Positions 8,961 to 18,761 of a stretch of DNA of 33,850 nucleotides are shown piece after piece. Position 1 is the stretch's first letter, and every line of letters starts with the position of its first letter. The stretch spans positions 1 to 33,850 of the forward strand of contig NW_001915020.1 in assembly GCF_000208925.1 (NCBI RefSeq), written 5' to 3'. The translations under genes were made by a program, and so were the position numbers. The notes below the pieces were generated by a model that was not told where the DNA came from, did no database searches, and saw only the letters and a list, made by a program, of their open reading frames with translations. The stretch comes from Entamoeba histolytica HM-1:IMSS. Lineage: Eukaryota; Evosea; Mastigamoebida; Endamoebidae.

Positions 8961-11534
8961 ATGACAACACCAGATACTGAAGTTATGTCTATGTTACGTG
9001 CACATCCACAAGGATGTTTAGAAACAGATAAATCTGATTTTATAATAAAAGCAATTGAAAAAATTAAAGAAAGAAGTTTAGTTGATGTAGATTTACCAAT
9101 GTTTGTAAGAATTTAAGTTATCAAAAAAGTAATTTAATAAATAGATGTTTTGTTATAGGAGTTGCTAAACATCCACGAACACATGAAAAAGTATTAATAA
9201 TTGCAATGAATGGAAAGAGACATAAGACTCATATTCTTAAATTTTATCTTGTTTCATCTAAAATGGAAATGTCAGTTTATTGTTATTTTAAATTAGAAGA
9301 ACAATTTCATGGAGGAGTTGATATTAATGATTTTTCATTATATACAGCATGTTTTAGTGATAGTTTAAATGGGATAGTTGTTTTAGAAATGAAATGTTTG
9401 TTATTTTATTAAATTTAATAATAAAATAAACTATACAATATAGTTTATTAACAAAATAAAAAGAGAATTAATAAAAAAAGCGTATTATAAAACATATCTT
9501 ATTATTAATCAAGCTGATAATGGTAGAATGGAAGAACTTATTCCAGTAGGATATAATGATAATAAATTTATTGGACAAATAGAAATTATGACACAAGTTA
9601 TTGATAAAGAAACATATTTTATTATGCATACACAAGATTCATTATGGACAGTGTCTATATCAAATGGTTTATTTTCTAAAAAGATTCAAACATATAATTA
9701 TCCATTAGGAGGAGAATCATGTTGTTTTGCATTAAGAAGTAAAAATGGAATATTAATTGTTACATCTAAAGATGTATATCAATTAATACCATTTCAACCA
9801 TTAATTAAAACACAAGCAAAATATCATGCATCATCACTTAAAACATTTATTGAAATGTATACTCGTTATAGAAAATTAAATGAAAAAGGGTCTTCAATTT
9901 CAACTTCATTTATTAAACAAACAAATGATTATTCACAATTTATTTCAACAACAACATTTCCATTAATTGAACCACAATATCTTTGTAAATTACCAGAATC
10001 AAGAATTAAAAGACCAATAATTAAAGTAGTATTATTAGATGATATTTATTATTATATATTTATATTAAAAGCTATTGTATGGATTTGTAATGATAAAGGT
10101 GTTCTTCATTCATTAGATCCAAAAGGAAGTCCATATGAAAGTATATTTATTGATTCAGACTTCATCTTTTTTGTTTCAGATCAAAGAGTTTCAATTTATG
10201 ATTTTCATCCAGGTCATTCACCCATTTTAGTAGAATCAATGAAGTCATTAAATACATCAAATTTATTACATTTAAGAAGATTAGATACTAATGTATATAT
10301 TGATGATAATACATTCAATCTATTTCAATTAGATTATAATCCTCATTTCTTTGTTGAACATCTTTATTCTCCTTCTCCTTATAGGTCTACTTTTCTTCAT
10401 TTATTATTTCAACATAATGTAACATTAAGTCAAACTAAAGATGTTCCTTTTACTATTGTTCCATTTTTACCAATTAAATTTGAAAATATTACTGCAGATT
10501 ATTTGATTGATTTCTTTACTTATGGTATTCCTGCTGAAATACGTTGTTCTAAATTAAAAGGACTTCCACCTCAACAAATGGAACATTATTTTCAGGCATT
10601 ATTTTTCTTTCCTATTTCATATGATGTTAAAAGTATTAAAGAACAATTAGAAATTTGTGAAATAAGACTACCTTTATTTGGTCGTTTACCTACTGAAAAA
10701 AAAGAAAGAATTAGAACTCCAATGGAAAGAAATATTTGGGAAAAAGAATTTAAGAAATGTTTAAATTTAATTTTCTTAAATTCTTTTTCTGTTGAAGGTC
10801 AAAATTTAAAAGGACAAGAAGAATTTGTTAGAAAATATGATGAATTATTAAACCATTGTATCTCTCATTGTTATACTAATTTTGATAATTACTTAAAAGA
10901 AAAATATAAAAATCAAATTGGTGTTGAAGAAGAAAAACATACTTATAACCTTATTTTAGAAAAAATTCATTTTTATGCTTGTATCGAAGACTGTCTTCAT
11001 CAGTTCGGTTTACAAGCAAGACAAAGAGAAACTGTTGATGCTTTAGTTATTGATGCATATCATGTTTTACCTTTTAGAGTTTTTACACAGTGTGTTTTAA
11101 GTGGTTGTTTAAAAATTTCTCCAATGGCTTATTGTACTATTGTTAATTCTATGCCACCTACAAGTCAGAATAGTGACTTAGAAAAATTATTTAATTGGAC
11201 TTTATGGAAAGAAATTCCTATAAATGCTAAAAAACCTATTAAGTTTGTTCTTTCATTTTAATATTATCTTATAATTTTAATAAGTCTAAAAGTCAATATA
11301 TATATATTGATGTACTAATGTAATAGAAAAGAAGCATTATACATTCGAAATGAGTGTTATGTAAAATATATTAAAAATTTACCTCCTCCTATTCATGAAT
11401 CAAGTTTCTTTGAAACAGAAACAGATCCTGAAGTTCTTTTTAGAAGATCACTTTTTGGTTATTGTATAAGAACAAATTCTTCATCTTCAGATCTTCCAAT
11501 CTCATCAGATGTCATCCAATATTTAATGAAATAA
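8961..11534 (+). CDS. Uncharacterised protein of about 786 aa, four exons
   Basis: Proposed exons are 8961-9100, 9145-9395, 9481-11242 and 11327-11534. Introns one and three (9101-9144; 11243-11326) start GTTTGT, end TAG and keep the frame. The second intron starts with a good GTTTGTTA at 9396, but the nearby TAG at 9441-9443 gives a stop; an AAG acceptor at 9478-9480 restores the frame, so this join is uncertain. The first half is rich in short beta-like strands with Trp/Ile/Val pairs and the second half is helical, a layout found in beta-propeller/alpha-solenoid scaffolds such as nucleoporins or coat proteins. No diagnostic motif was recognised, so no function is given. There is no signal peptide or clear membrane segment. 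The terminal exon adds a Pro- and Ser-rich tail ending DVIQYLMK. Confidence 0.7.
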
Positions 11535-11721
11535 AAATCTTTCATTTTTCTCTAATTAATCTTCTTTCATTCCATATCAATCACACAAATTTTAATATTT
11601 ACAATTTTTAATGGTATTTGATTATATTATAATTAATAGTATAATTATAATAAATATATAATAAAAAAATATAATAAACTTGAGAGGAACTCAAAAGAAA
11701 AAAAACCCTAAAAGTCAGACA
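11535..11721. other. Short intergenic region upstream of eL42
   Basis: 187 very AT-rich bases between the 786-aa gene and eL42. They must hold the 3' end of the first and the promoter of the second. No clear core element was recognised. An in-frame stretch upstream of the eL42 ATG (from about 11683) is open but does not match the family's N-terminus and is taken as leader. Confidence 0.5.
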
Positions 11722-12018
11722 ATGGTTGTAGTCCCAAAGACCAGAAAGACCTATTGCCCAAGATGTGATAAACATACACCTCATAAAGTTTCTCAATATA
11801 AAAAGGGAAAAGATTCACTTCATGTCCAAGGTAAAAGAAGATATGATCGTAAACAACAAGGTTTTGGAGGTCAAACTAAACCAGTCTTTAAGAAGAAGGC
11901 TAAAACAACTAAAAAGGTTGTCTTAAAGATCGAATGTACTAAATGCAAGTATAAGCTCCAAAAATGTTTGAAGAGATGCAAACATTTTGAACTTGGAAAT
12001 GAAAAGAAGGACAAATAA
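11722..12018 (+). CDS. RPL44: 60S ribosomal protein eL42 (L44/L36a)
   Basis: 98 aa, intronless as read. The start at 11722 gives [12 protein letters not shown], matching the conserved eukaryotic N-terminus, rather than an upstream in-frame extension. Family signatures are present: [40 protein letters not shown] and RCKHFEL. Zinc ligands appear as C12/C15 and C72/C75, with C82 and C86 nearby. Pro54 in QTKP, whose change in yeast gives cycloheximide resistance, is present. The C-terminus ends soon after [11 protein letters not shown], a little shorter than in yeast or mammals. eL42 lies near the ribosomal E site. Confidence 0.96.
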
Positions 12019-12195
12019 GAAATTATCTTGTTCATTTATTCTTGGTTTATAAAACATTTTTTTTTTAACAAAATTAGAGTGATAAAAATTGTTTTATGAT
12101 TTTTTTTTTCTTTTATTTTGATTATCTTTGGCAGTTTAAAGAATAAAAAAGAAAAAAATTGAAAAAAAATCTTTGAAAAAGTAACAAGTGAATAG
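12019..12195. other. Intergenic region between eL42 and the receptor pseudokinase gene
   Basis: 177 AT-rich bases with T and A runs around 12056-12068 and 12099-12110, likely containing the eL42 polyadenylation region and the kinase promoter. Nothing else is recognised. Confidence 0.5.
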
Positions 12196-14174
12196 ATGAT
12201 TGAGATTATTTTGATGATATGGTGTGTTATGGGACGATTCATTGTTTTCTCTAATTCAACAGTCTTTGTTTCTGTTTGTTTAAAGAAGATAGTAAAAATT
12301 ATAGAATGAAAATTAATAATAAATAGAATAATAATTTAAAATGTCATGAATGTCCTAATTATTCTCTTAACCAAATCAATGATATTGAGTATAGACCAAC
12401 TACTTGTAATAATGAAACAACTACGATTAATATGAAATTATTGGAGAATAGACCTAGTGGTGTTACAATGGCAATTTATAGTATAGATTTACAACTTAGT
12501 TATTCACTTGATTCATATGGATTACCATCATATATTGAAGTTATAGTTGGAGAGAATGAACCAGAGAGATATGAATTAGAAGATGAAGTTGTAAATGATG
12601 AATGTAGTGATTGTGTTAAAAATAAAGAAATTACATATTCACCTCCATATGGACAAATAGGAAGAGAAATACAATTTAGAGGATTAGGAAATATTGTATG
12701 TATTTCAAAGATAGAAGTAATACAATTTTTTACAATTGAAGCATTAAATATAATTGATTATTATCCAGTATTAGGACCAATAGAAGGAGGGACATATATT
12801 ACATTTATAGGAAGTAATTTTAATAGTAAAGAACAGTATTATTGTTTAATTAATGGAATTAAAATAGAAAGTGAAAAAATAAATGAGCAACAAAGAAGTT
12901 GTATTACTCCAAAAAATAAAAATCAAAGTCAAATTGAAATTCAATTATTTAGTGAAAATTTTCCATTAACAGCATTAACAAATGTTACATTTGATTATTA
13001 TGATGTTTTATTTGAAAGTGCAAGAATTTATAAAGATAATGAAGGATCTAATCAACAAATTGAAGTATGTGGAAAAGGAATAATTAAATCAAATAATATA
13101 GAATGTTTAATATCAAGTCAAGGAATTAATGAAACAAGAGTTGGAGGAATTTATTTAAATGAAGAATGTGTACTTTGTTTTTATAATACAGAAGGAATAA
13201 CTACACCAATTGAAATAATTATTTTATTAAATGGACAAAATAAATCAAATAGTGTAATATTAAGAATTAATCAAAAAATAACATATGGAATAATTATTCT
13301 TATTGTTTTAACAATATTAATTATTATTCTAATTACAATTGGAATGTTTATTGTAATATACAGAATTTATAATAAAAGAAAGAAAGATAATATTAAAGGA
13401 TGGATTAATATTAATGAATTATATTTAAATAACAAAATCTCTATTAAAACTAAAAGTGTTATTTGGATGGTTAGTTGGAAAGGTGTTAAATTTGTTTTAA
13501 AAGATCAAATGATTGATAATTCAAATGAATTTGAACAAATTAAAGAAAATATTAAAACAATAAAAGAAATTAGACATCCTTGTATTATTCAATATTTTGG
13601 TTATTCAATTGAATATCCTCATTTATATCTTTTAATGGAATTTATGCCAAAACATTCTTTATTTAATGTATTACATTCTAATTTAAAAATTATTCCAATT
13701 GCAACAAAATTTAGAATTATTAATGAAATTTCTAAAGGATTAGCTTATCTTCATGACCTTAATCCTCCTATTGTTCATGGTAATTTAAATTCAAATAATG
13801 TTTTAGTTGAACAAAATTATTCAATTAAATTAAGTGATATTTGTCTTGGATTTAATTTATCTTTAAATGATTCAATTCCTTGGAAAGCACCTGAAGTATT
13901 AACTGGTAATAAACCAACAACTAAATCAGATATTTATAGTTTTGGAATTATTTTATGGGAAATAATTACAAATCAAATTCCTTTTGATGATATTGATCTT
14001 AAAGATGATCTTATTCTTAATATTGTTCTTGGTCAACGTCCTCCTTTAATAAATTCAATACCTGTTCCTTGTAAAGAATTATTATTATCTTGTTGGAAAA
14101 TTAATACTGAACGTTTAATTTCGATTGATGAAATAGTTATGAAAGTAGAATCGTGGAAAAATACTCAATTTTAA
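12196..14174 (+). CDS. Receptor-like transmembrane kinase family protein with IPT/TIG ectodomain; predicted pseudokinase
   Basis: Exon 1 (12196-12273) encodes a hydrophobic 26-residue leader (MIEIILMIWCVMGRFIVFS), a likely signal peptide. An intron at 12274-12326 (GTTTGT..TAG) joins it in frame to 12327-14174, giving 641 aa. The ectodomain begins with a Cys pair (KCHECP), contains CSDC, and includes an IPT/TIG-like domain at about 165-253 (YYPVLGPIEGGTYITFIGSNF). A membrane helix spans about 346-372, followed by NKRKK. A TKL-type kinase domain fills about 398-640: K418 in FVLK, APEVL, SDIYSFGIILWE. The glycine-rich loop is not recognisable, HRD is replaced by HGN (Asn512 for the catalytic Asp), and DFG by DIC (Asp530 kept). 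It belongs with the large Entamoeba TMK family, but this member is probably inactive and may act by binding partners. Confidence 0.85.
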
Positions 14175-14468
14175 TATTTATAATTTGTATTGTTGTTTTG
14201 TATTTTACTTTTTCTTTTATTGTTATTTAATTCTTCTTTCTTTTGTTATTGTTAAAATTTTAAACAAAATAAAAAAACTCCTTTGAAATAATATTCACTT
14301 TTTTCAACGTTATTGAATTTCATAAATTAAAACAAATTTTTAATTTATTAAAAATAAAGGTATATTTGTTATAAAAAACATTCTTTTTTTTTGTTATTTG
14401 TTTTTTATTTTAAATAAAAAGAATAATAAAATAAACTAATAAAAAAAAGATTTAACTAAAGGATATTT
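14175..14468. other. Intergenic region downstream of the pseudokinase gene
   Basis: 294 AT-rich bases with T runs (about 14382-14392) and A runs (14443-14450). No gene and no confident promoter element were seen. Confidence 0.5.
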
Positions 14469-15207
14469 ATGAAGAGAAAAACTAAGGATATTCAATATAA
14501 AATTAATAAGAACGCATTAAAAGAAACAAGACTACAATACGCTTATGATTCAAATGGAAAAAAAATGTTTCATGGTGCTTTTGAGGGAGGGAATGTCAAG
14601 GAAATAGATAAGATTGAAACTGAACAATTTGAACCAATGGGATTTACATACTTTCAGGGTGGAAAAGGAAAAAAGATTGAACTTGGAATTGAAGATATTG
14701 TTGATGATGAAGATGGGATTGACTTTAAACAAAAGGAAAAAGAGATTGAAAAATTGATAAAATCAGGAATGAGTTTTGTTGAAGCACAAAAATTTTTGAA
14801 AGACATCCAATGGGATGGAAAAGAAAGTATTATTGTTAAACGAAAAGGCAGAGATTATGAAGTGACATTNNNNNNNNNNNNNNNNNNNNNNNNNNNNNNN
14901 NNNNNNNNNNNNNNNNNNNNNNNNNNNNNNNNNNNNNNNNNNNNNNNNNNNNNNNNNNNNNNNNNNNNNTGATTTAAGCAGATTTACTGATCAAGAACGA
15001 AAAGAATTTTCTGGAACAGCAATTGGAAGATTGTGTATTGGAAAAGATGACCAGAGTCATCTCAATTGGTTAAATAAGTTTATTTCATCAACACAACTCC
15101 AGAATAAACAACAAGAAGAAAAGATTGAGAAAAAAGATAATAAAATTGAAAGAATAATTCAAAGCATTGAAGTCCCAATTCTTGTTAAAGAAAGGTTCAA
15201 CATATAG
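14469..15207 (+). CDS. GPATCH1-like (DUF1604) protein, interrupted by an assembly gap
   Basis: The first 133 codons (from ATG 14469) run into 100 Ns; after the gap an open frame of 79 codons ends at TAG 15205-15207. The N-terminus holds FHGAFEGG followed by FEPMGFTYF and IEDIVDDEDG, which resembles the GPATCH1/DUF1604 arrangement of FHGAF.GG, W.P..F and EDFMDEED. The following stretch FLKDIQWDGKESI looks like a degenerate G-patch with most glycines lost. GPATCH1 relatives associate with spliceosomes and helicases; that is family knowledge. The C-terminal part ends in a Lys/Glu/Gln-rich helix. Because the gap size is arbitrary, it is inferred, not seen, that both sides belong to one gene. Confidence 0.5.
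14870..14969. other. Assembly gap (100 Ns)
   Basis: Exactly 100 unknown bases, the usual placeholder for a scaffold gap of unknown size, within the GPATCH1-like gene. Confidence 0.99.
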
Positions 15208-15249
15208 AAATACTATAACAAACATTTTTTTGTTATTGTATTTCTATAT
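15202..15249 (+). terminator. Long hairpin starting within the stop codon of the GPATCH1-like gene
   Basis: 15202-15222 pairs with 15229-15249: a 21-bp stem with one mismatch (T15214/T15237) and a 6-base loop (CATTTT). The stem begins three bases before the TAG and runs into the 3' UTR. It could be a 3'-end processing, stability or translation-control element, or a tiny inverted-repeat insertion. The structure is seen directly; the function is not known. Confidence 0.6.
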
Positions 15250-16414
15250 TTAAATATTATATAATTGTCTAGTATTAACTAATATCTTGTCATCATGTCT
15301 TTTATTTTACTTTTCAAATTGATTCTGATATAGTGACATACAAAGATATTACTTGTTATATTTCTCACATTTTTCCTTGAGTTGAATGATTTTTAAAAAA
15401 GACATTACGTTATAACCTTTAATTCTTAGAAGAATAGTACTATCTTAATAACACTATTTCCTTCAATAACTCAGATATAAACCCAGTTTTAGATTTAAAC
15501 GGGGGAATTAAAGAAATAGATAACAAAGGGTTTTAAGCACAAATTGAAGTTTTTAAGAATAATATTATCTTACACTATAAAAAACTATAAAGACTTTAAT
15601 TTATGAAGAAAAAAAGATAGTCAAAGAAATAGAGTTTTTTGTAAGTTATGTGGGAGTATTATCAAAAAAGAATGTTTTGTATAATATGAAAAGAGAAACA
15701 ATGCAAAAACGATATTTCCATTATTTACAAAATTTGATAAAGACTAATATAAAAACTATCTCAAATGAAATCAAATAATAAACACCTCATAATATATTAA
15801 GCCAAAACATTTGAATAAAGCATAAGAAACTCATCAACAATTTCTTTTGTTTTTTATTCTATGATTTTGTTATATATTATTTAGATAAAAAGATGTAGAC
15901 TATAAAGGAATAAAACAGTAAAACAAAATATTTATACTTTGTTCTAAGTTACTTCATAGACTTATTTTATTTCATAAAACACAAACAAATCAGAGTTTCA
16001 TTGTTATTGAATTAATGTCAATGACTCTTATAAATAAAATCAAATAATACAAATATGAGAACGAAATGGAAATAATAAACAGAAATGATGAAATAAACAT
16101 TAAACAATAATGTTATGAAATGAACTTATTCTTTTTATTTAAATTCTTGAAATTCCTTTTTCTCTTCTTTCTAAAAAATGAATTGAATATTTTACTATTT
16201 TCTATAATATCCTTTCTATTATTTTATTATACACAAAATATTCACAATTTTGATTATTAGATTGATTGGATGTTTCATTTTGTGAATATTTCATTTATTC
16301 TCATTCTATCATTGTGGTGTTTATAACATTTAATTCATCTATTCTTGTGATGGTTGACTCTTCAAAATGAAAAGACAGTGCATTAAAAGAAACATTGACT
16401 TGAATTAGAAGAGA
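15250..16414. other. Gene-free AT-rich region
   Basis: About 1.2 kb with stops in all frames and no recognisable coding remnant, RNA gene or repeat unit. It separates the GPATCH1-like gene from the broken BAR-SH3 gene. Confidence 0.5.
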
Positions 16415-17351
16415 ATGGGTAGAATGAGAAATGAGATGTTTAAGTTGTTTACAAAGGTTGAAAGAGTAAAAACAGTTGACTAAGAATATCAGATGATTAG
16501 AGAAAAATCCATTGAATCAGAAAAGAAGTTATTCTCAACATTACAAACAATTATCAAACTCAAAAACACACTTCATGAAGCTGCTTTACTTCAAGTTGAA
16601 ATTTCATACTCATTATGTGAAATGACACTAAACAACCTCAAAGCAACACAACTGACTAACTCCATTTTGAATGCATCACAAGATATTCTGAATCAACAAA
16701 ACTATTTCAATTCACTCATCAAAGATAATGTAGAAATCACTCTCCATTCATTTCTTAATCAATTCAGAATATTAAGTAGAAGAGACTGTGAGTTGGAAGA
16801 AAGAAGAAAAAAAAATGGATAAAATAAAACAACAAGTAATGAAGAAAAAGAAAAAGAAATTAGCATGTTCTTCTTTAATTTCCATCAACAAGAAATATCA
16901 ACAAAGTAAAGAAGAATATTTAGAAATGAGAAATGAATTAAAGAATGATAGAAATATTCTCCTTAAAACAATTTCAGAGATAGCAGAAAGTATTGGTCAA
17001 GTATTTATTAGAGAAGGATGGGGTTGTCTCACAATGAACAGTAAAATTATTGAGAGAGTAAGTCAATATCATTGGAAAGATGAAGAAAAGAACATTTTAG
17101 AACTGACTAATGTCATCACTAATTCAGTCAAAACACACTCTGTTCAAAACACCACCAGAAAACCAACGAATGTATTTCATGGAAGAGTTGTTTATAGTTA
17201 CAACCCACAAAATGAATATGAATTGAAATTAGAAAAAGGAGAATGGATCACAGTTATTTCTACTGATGGAGAATGGTGGGAAGGAGAAAGTAAAGGGAAA
17301 ATAGGAATATTTCCATCTCATTATGTTGAACGAGATGTTAAAATCAACTAA
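16415..17351 (+). pseudogene. BAR-SH3 domain protein gene with an early stop and a frameshift
   Basis: The frame from ATG 16415 (MGRMRNEMFKLFTKVERVK) meets an in-frame TAA at 16481-16483 and continues as helical, BAR-like sequence to 16820. At a run of nine A (16807-16815) the reading moves to another frame, which carries on to a clean C-terminal SH3 domain (ALYDY-like VVYSYNPQNEYEL, then GEWWEGE and GIFPSHYVE) and stops at 17351. Read through, the protein would be about 310 aa, typical of amphiphysin/endophilin-like BAR-SH3 proteins that bind curved membrane and proline-rich partners. The SH3 half is intact and could be made alone from an internal start. Two lesions suggest a young pseudogene, but an A9 run is also a common sequencing-error site. 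Confidence 0.7.
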
Positions 17352-18127
17352 GAAATTGTTTGTGCAATAGTTTATTCAAAATCAAATGACTAATTATTTA
17401 TACAATGAAATGTTGTGTTTTTAACATGACTATGATAGAACAAATATGAATAAATGAGTATAGATATGATGTTCATATGAAAATACACAATACACAATAC
17501 ACAATGTTAGAATGATTATTTCATAACTAAAATAATAACACAAAAACATTATATAAATCAATTAATGATGATAATAACATCAGACAAATAAGAATAATAA
17601 GTTATGTTTATAACAAAGATAAAACAAATTAATAAAAGAGAAGAATAAGAATAAGTTATGAGAAATTAAATGAAATAATTTGAAGATAAGAATAAAAAGA
17701 AAATAAACAAGGAAAAATGACAATGAATGTAAAACAAACAAAACCAAATGAATTAAATAACATAATGAAATAGTACAAATAGATTTGAAGAATAGAAATG
17801 GTGATGTTTTCAGATTTTTAAGAAAAAAATCATAATACTTCACCGTCAAATAATGAATAAAATAAAATTATTTATATTTCAATATTGTAATATTATAATA
17901 ATGTAATAATGTAACATTCAATGTCATAGTTACATTGATGGTTTATTTATTTTATTTGTTGATTGAAAACTCATTGATTTTTCTAATTATAAAACATTCA
18001 AAAATTAAACAAGATGAATAATTATATAAAACTCTATTTGTTTATCTCTTTGCATAAAACGTAAAATTATCTTATTCTTTCAATGGAATACTGATTCAAT
18101 GGACTAAAACACAATTTATCTCCTTTC
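17352..18127. other. Gene-free AT-rich region with a short tandem repeat
   Basis: About 0.8 kb between the convergent BAR-SH3 and TLDc-like genes. Around 17484-17506 the 7-base unit ACACAAT occurs about three times in a row; around 17886-17915 there is a loose TAATAATG-type repeat. No coding signal was seen. Confidence 0.5.
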
Positions 18128-18721
18128 CTATTTATATTCATTCTTATTTTTCACATCATCACTAATAATAGTATGTGATGTAAAAAAACGTATTCTTTTC
18201 AATGGAATTGACTTTGGGTTTTCTACGTATGGAAAATACTTAGAAACGTCACAATATGAATTATGTTCTTTCATATAAATAACGTTGATATCTTTAGAGA
18301 ATGAACAATTTAACTGATTATCAACAACAAATGCAAAAGGAGAACTAAAGATAATGGATGAACCTAATGGAATGTAAAACGATGTAGTGAATATCCGATA
18401 ATCAAATGTGTTTATTTCATCACTTTCTAATGAACAAGAGAATATGTAATGATGTTGGTCAGTTATTCCAATTCCAATGTACGATGGTGCTTTTGATACA
18501 TAACAACCAAAACAATTATCATTATAATCTTCTGCAACAAAATAAACATCTCGTTCTCTTTGGATGTAATTGAATATTGTTGTAGAAGATAATGAACTAT
18601 TATTTGAGTCATATAAAGTTAATACATCTTTGTTAGAAAGAATGTTAGCTATTCTCTCTGCTCTATCTTTTTCATCAGTGTAATGTAGAAATTGTGGTTG
18701 GTTAAATGAAATAACTTTCAT
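18128..18721 (-). CDS. TLDc-like domain protein
   Basis: 197 aa from ATG 18721 (MKVISFNQPQF), uninterrupted and intronless. The order of blocks (LTLYDSNNSSLSSTTIF, then YFVAEDYNDNCFGCYVSK, HHYIFSCSLES, a beta-rich middle and VSKYFPYVENPKSI) follows the TLDc-like proteins that are abundant in Entamoeba (LFDSD...F, FGCY, F.F.L, KYFP). No signal peptide, membrane segment or added domain is present. TLDc proteins elsewhere are linked to oxidative stress resistance and V-ATPase regulation; the amoebal function is unknown. A convincing core promoter lies just upstream. Confidence 0.7.
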   Translation of the reverse strand: MKVISFNQPQFLHYTDEKDRAERIANILSNKDVLTLYDSNNSSLSSTTIFNYIQRERDVYFVAEDYNDNCFGCYVSKAPSYIGIGITDQHHYIFSCSLESDEINTFDYRIFTTSFYIPLGSSIIFSSPFAFVVDNQLNCSFSKDINVIYMKEHNSYCDVSKYFPYVENPKSIPLKRIRFFTSHTIISDDVKNKNEYK

Positions 18722-18761
18722 TGAGTTTTTACTGTTCAATACTTTGGTGATGTTTAAATAT
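18722..18761 (-). promoter_or_regulatory. Core promoter of the TLDc-like gene (TATA-like plus initiator)
   Basis: On the minus strand ATATTTAAAC (18752-18761) matches the Entamoeba TATA-like consensus GTATTTAAA(G/C) at 9 of 10 positions. AAAAACTCA (18722-18730), directly before the ATG, matches the initiator AAAAATTCA at 8 of 9. A GAAC sits between them. The spacing is compact, as expected for this genus. Confidence 0.6.

Noticed and set aside
11293..11310. 18-base palindrome TCAATATATATATATTGA
   Set aside because: It lies inside an intron and is mainly a TA run; expected in such AT-rich DNA.
11683..11721. An N-terminal extension of eL42
   Set aside because: The family begins MV.VPKTR; the upstream in-frame residues have no ATG and no counterpart.
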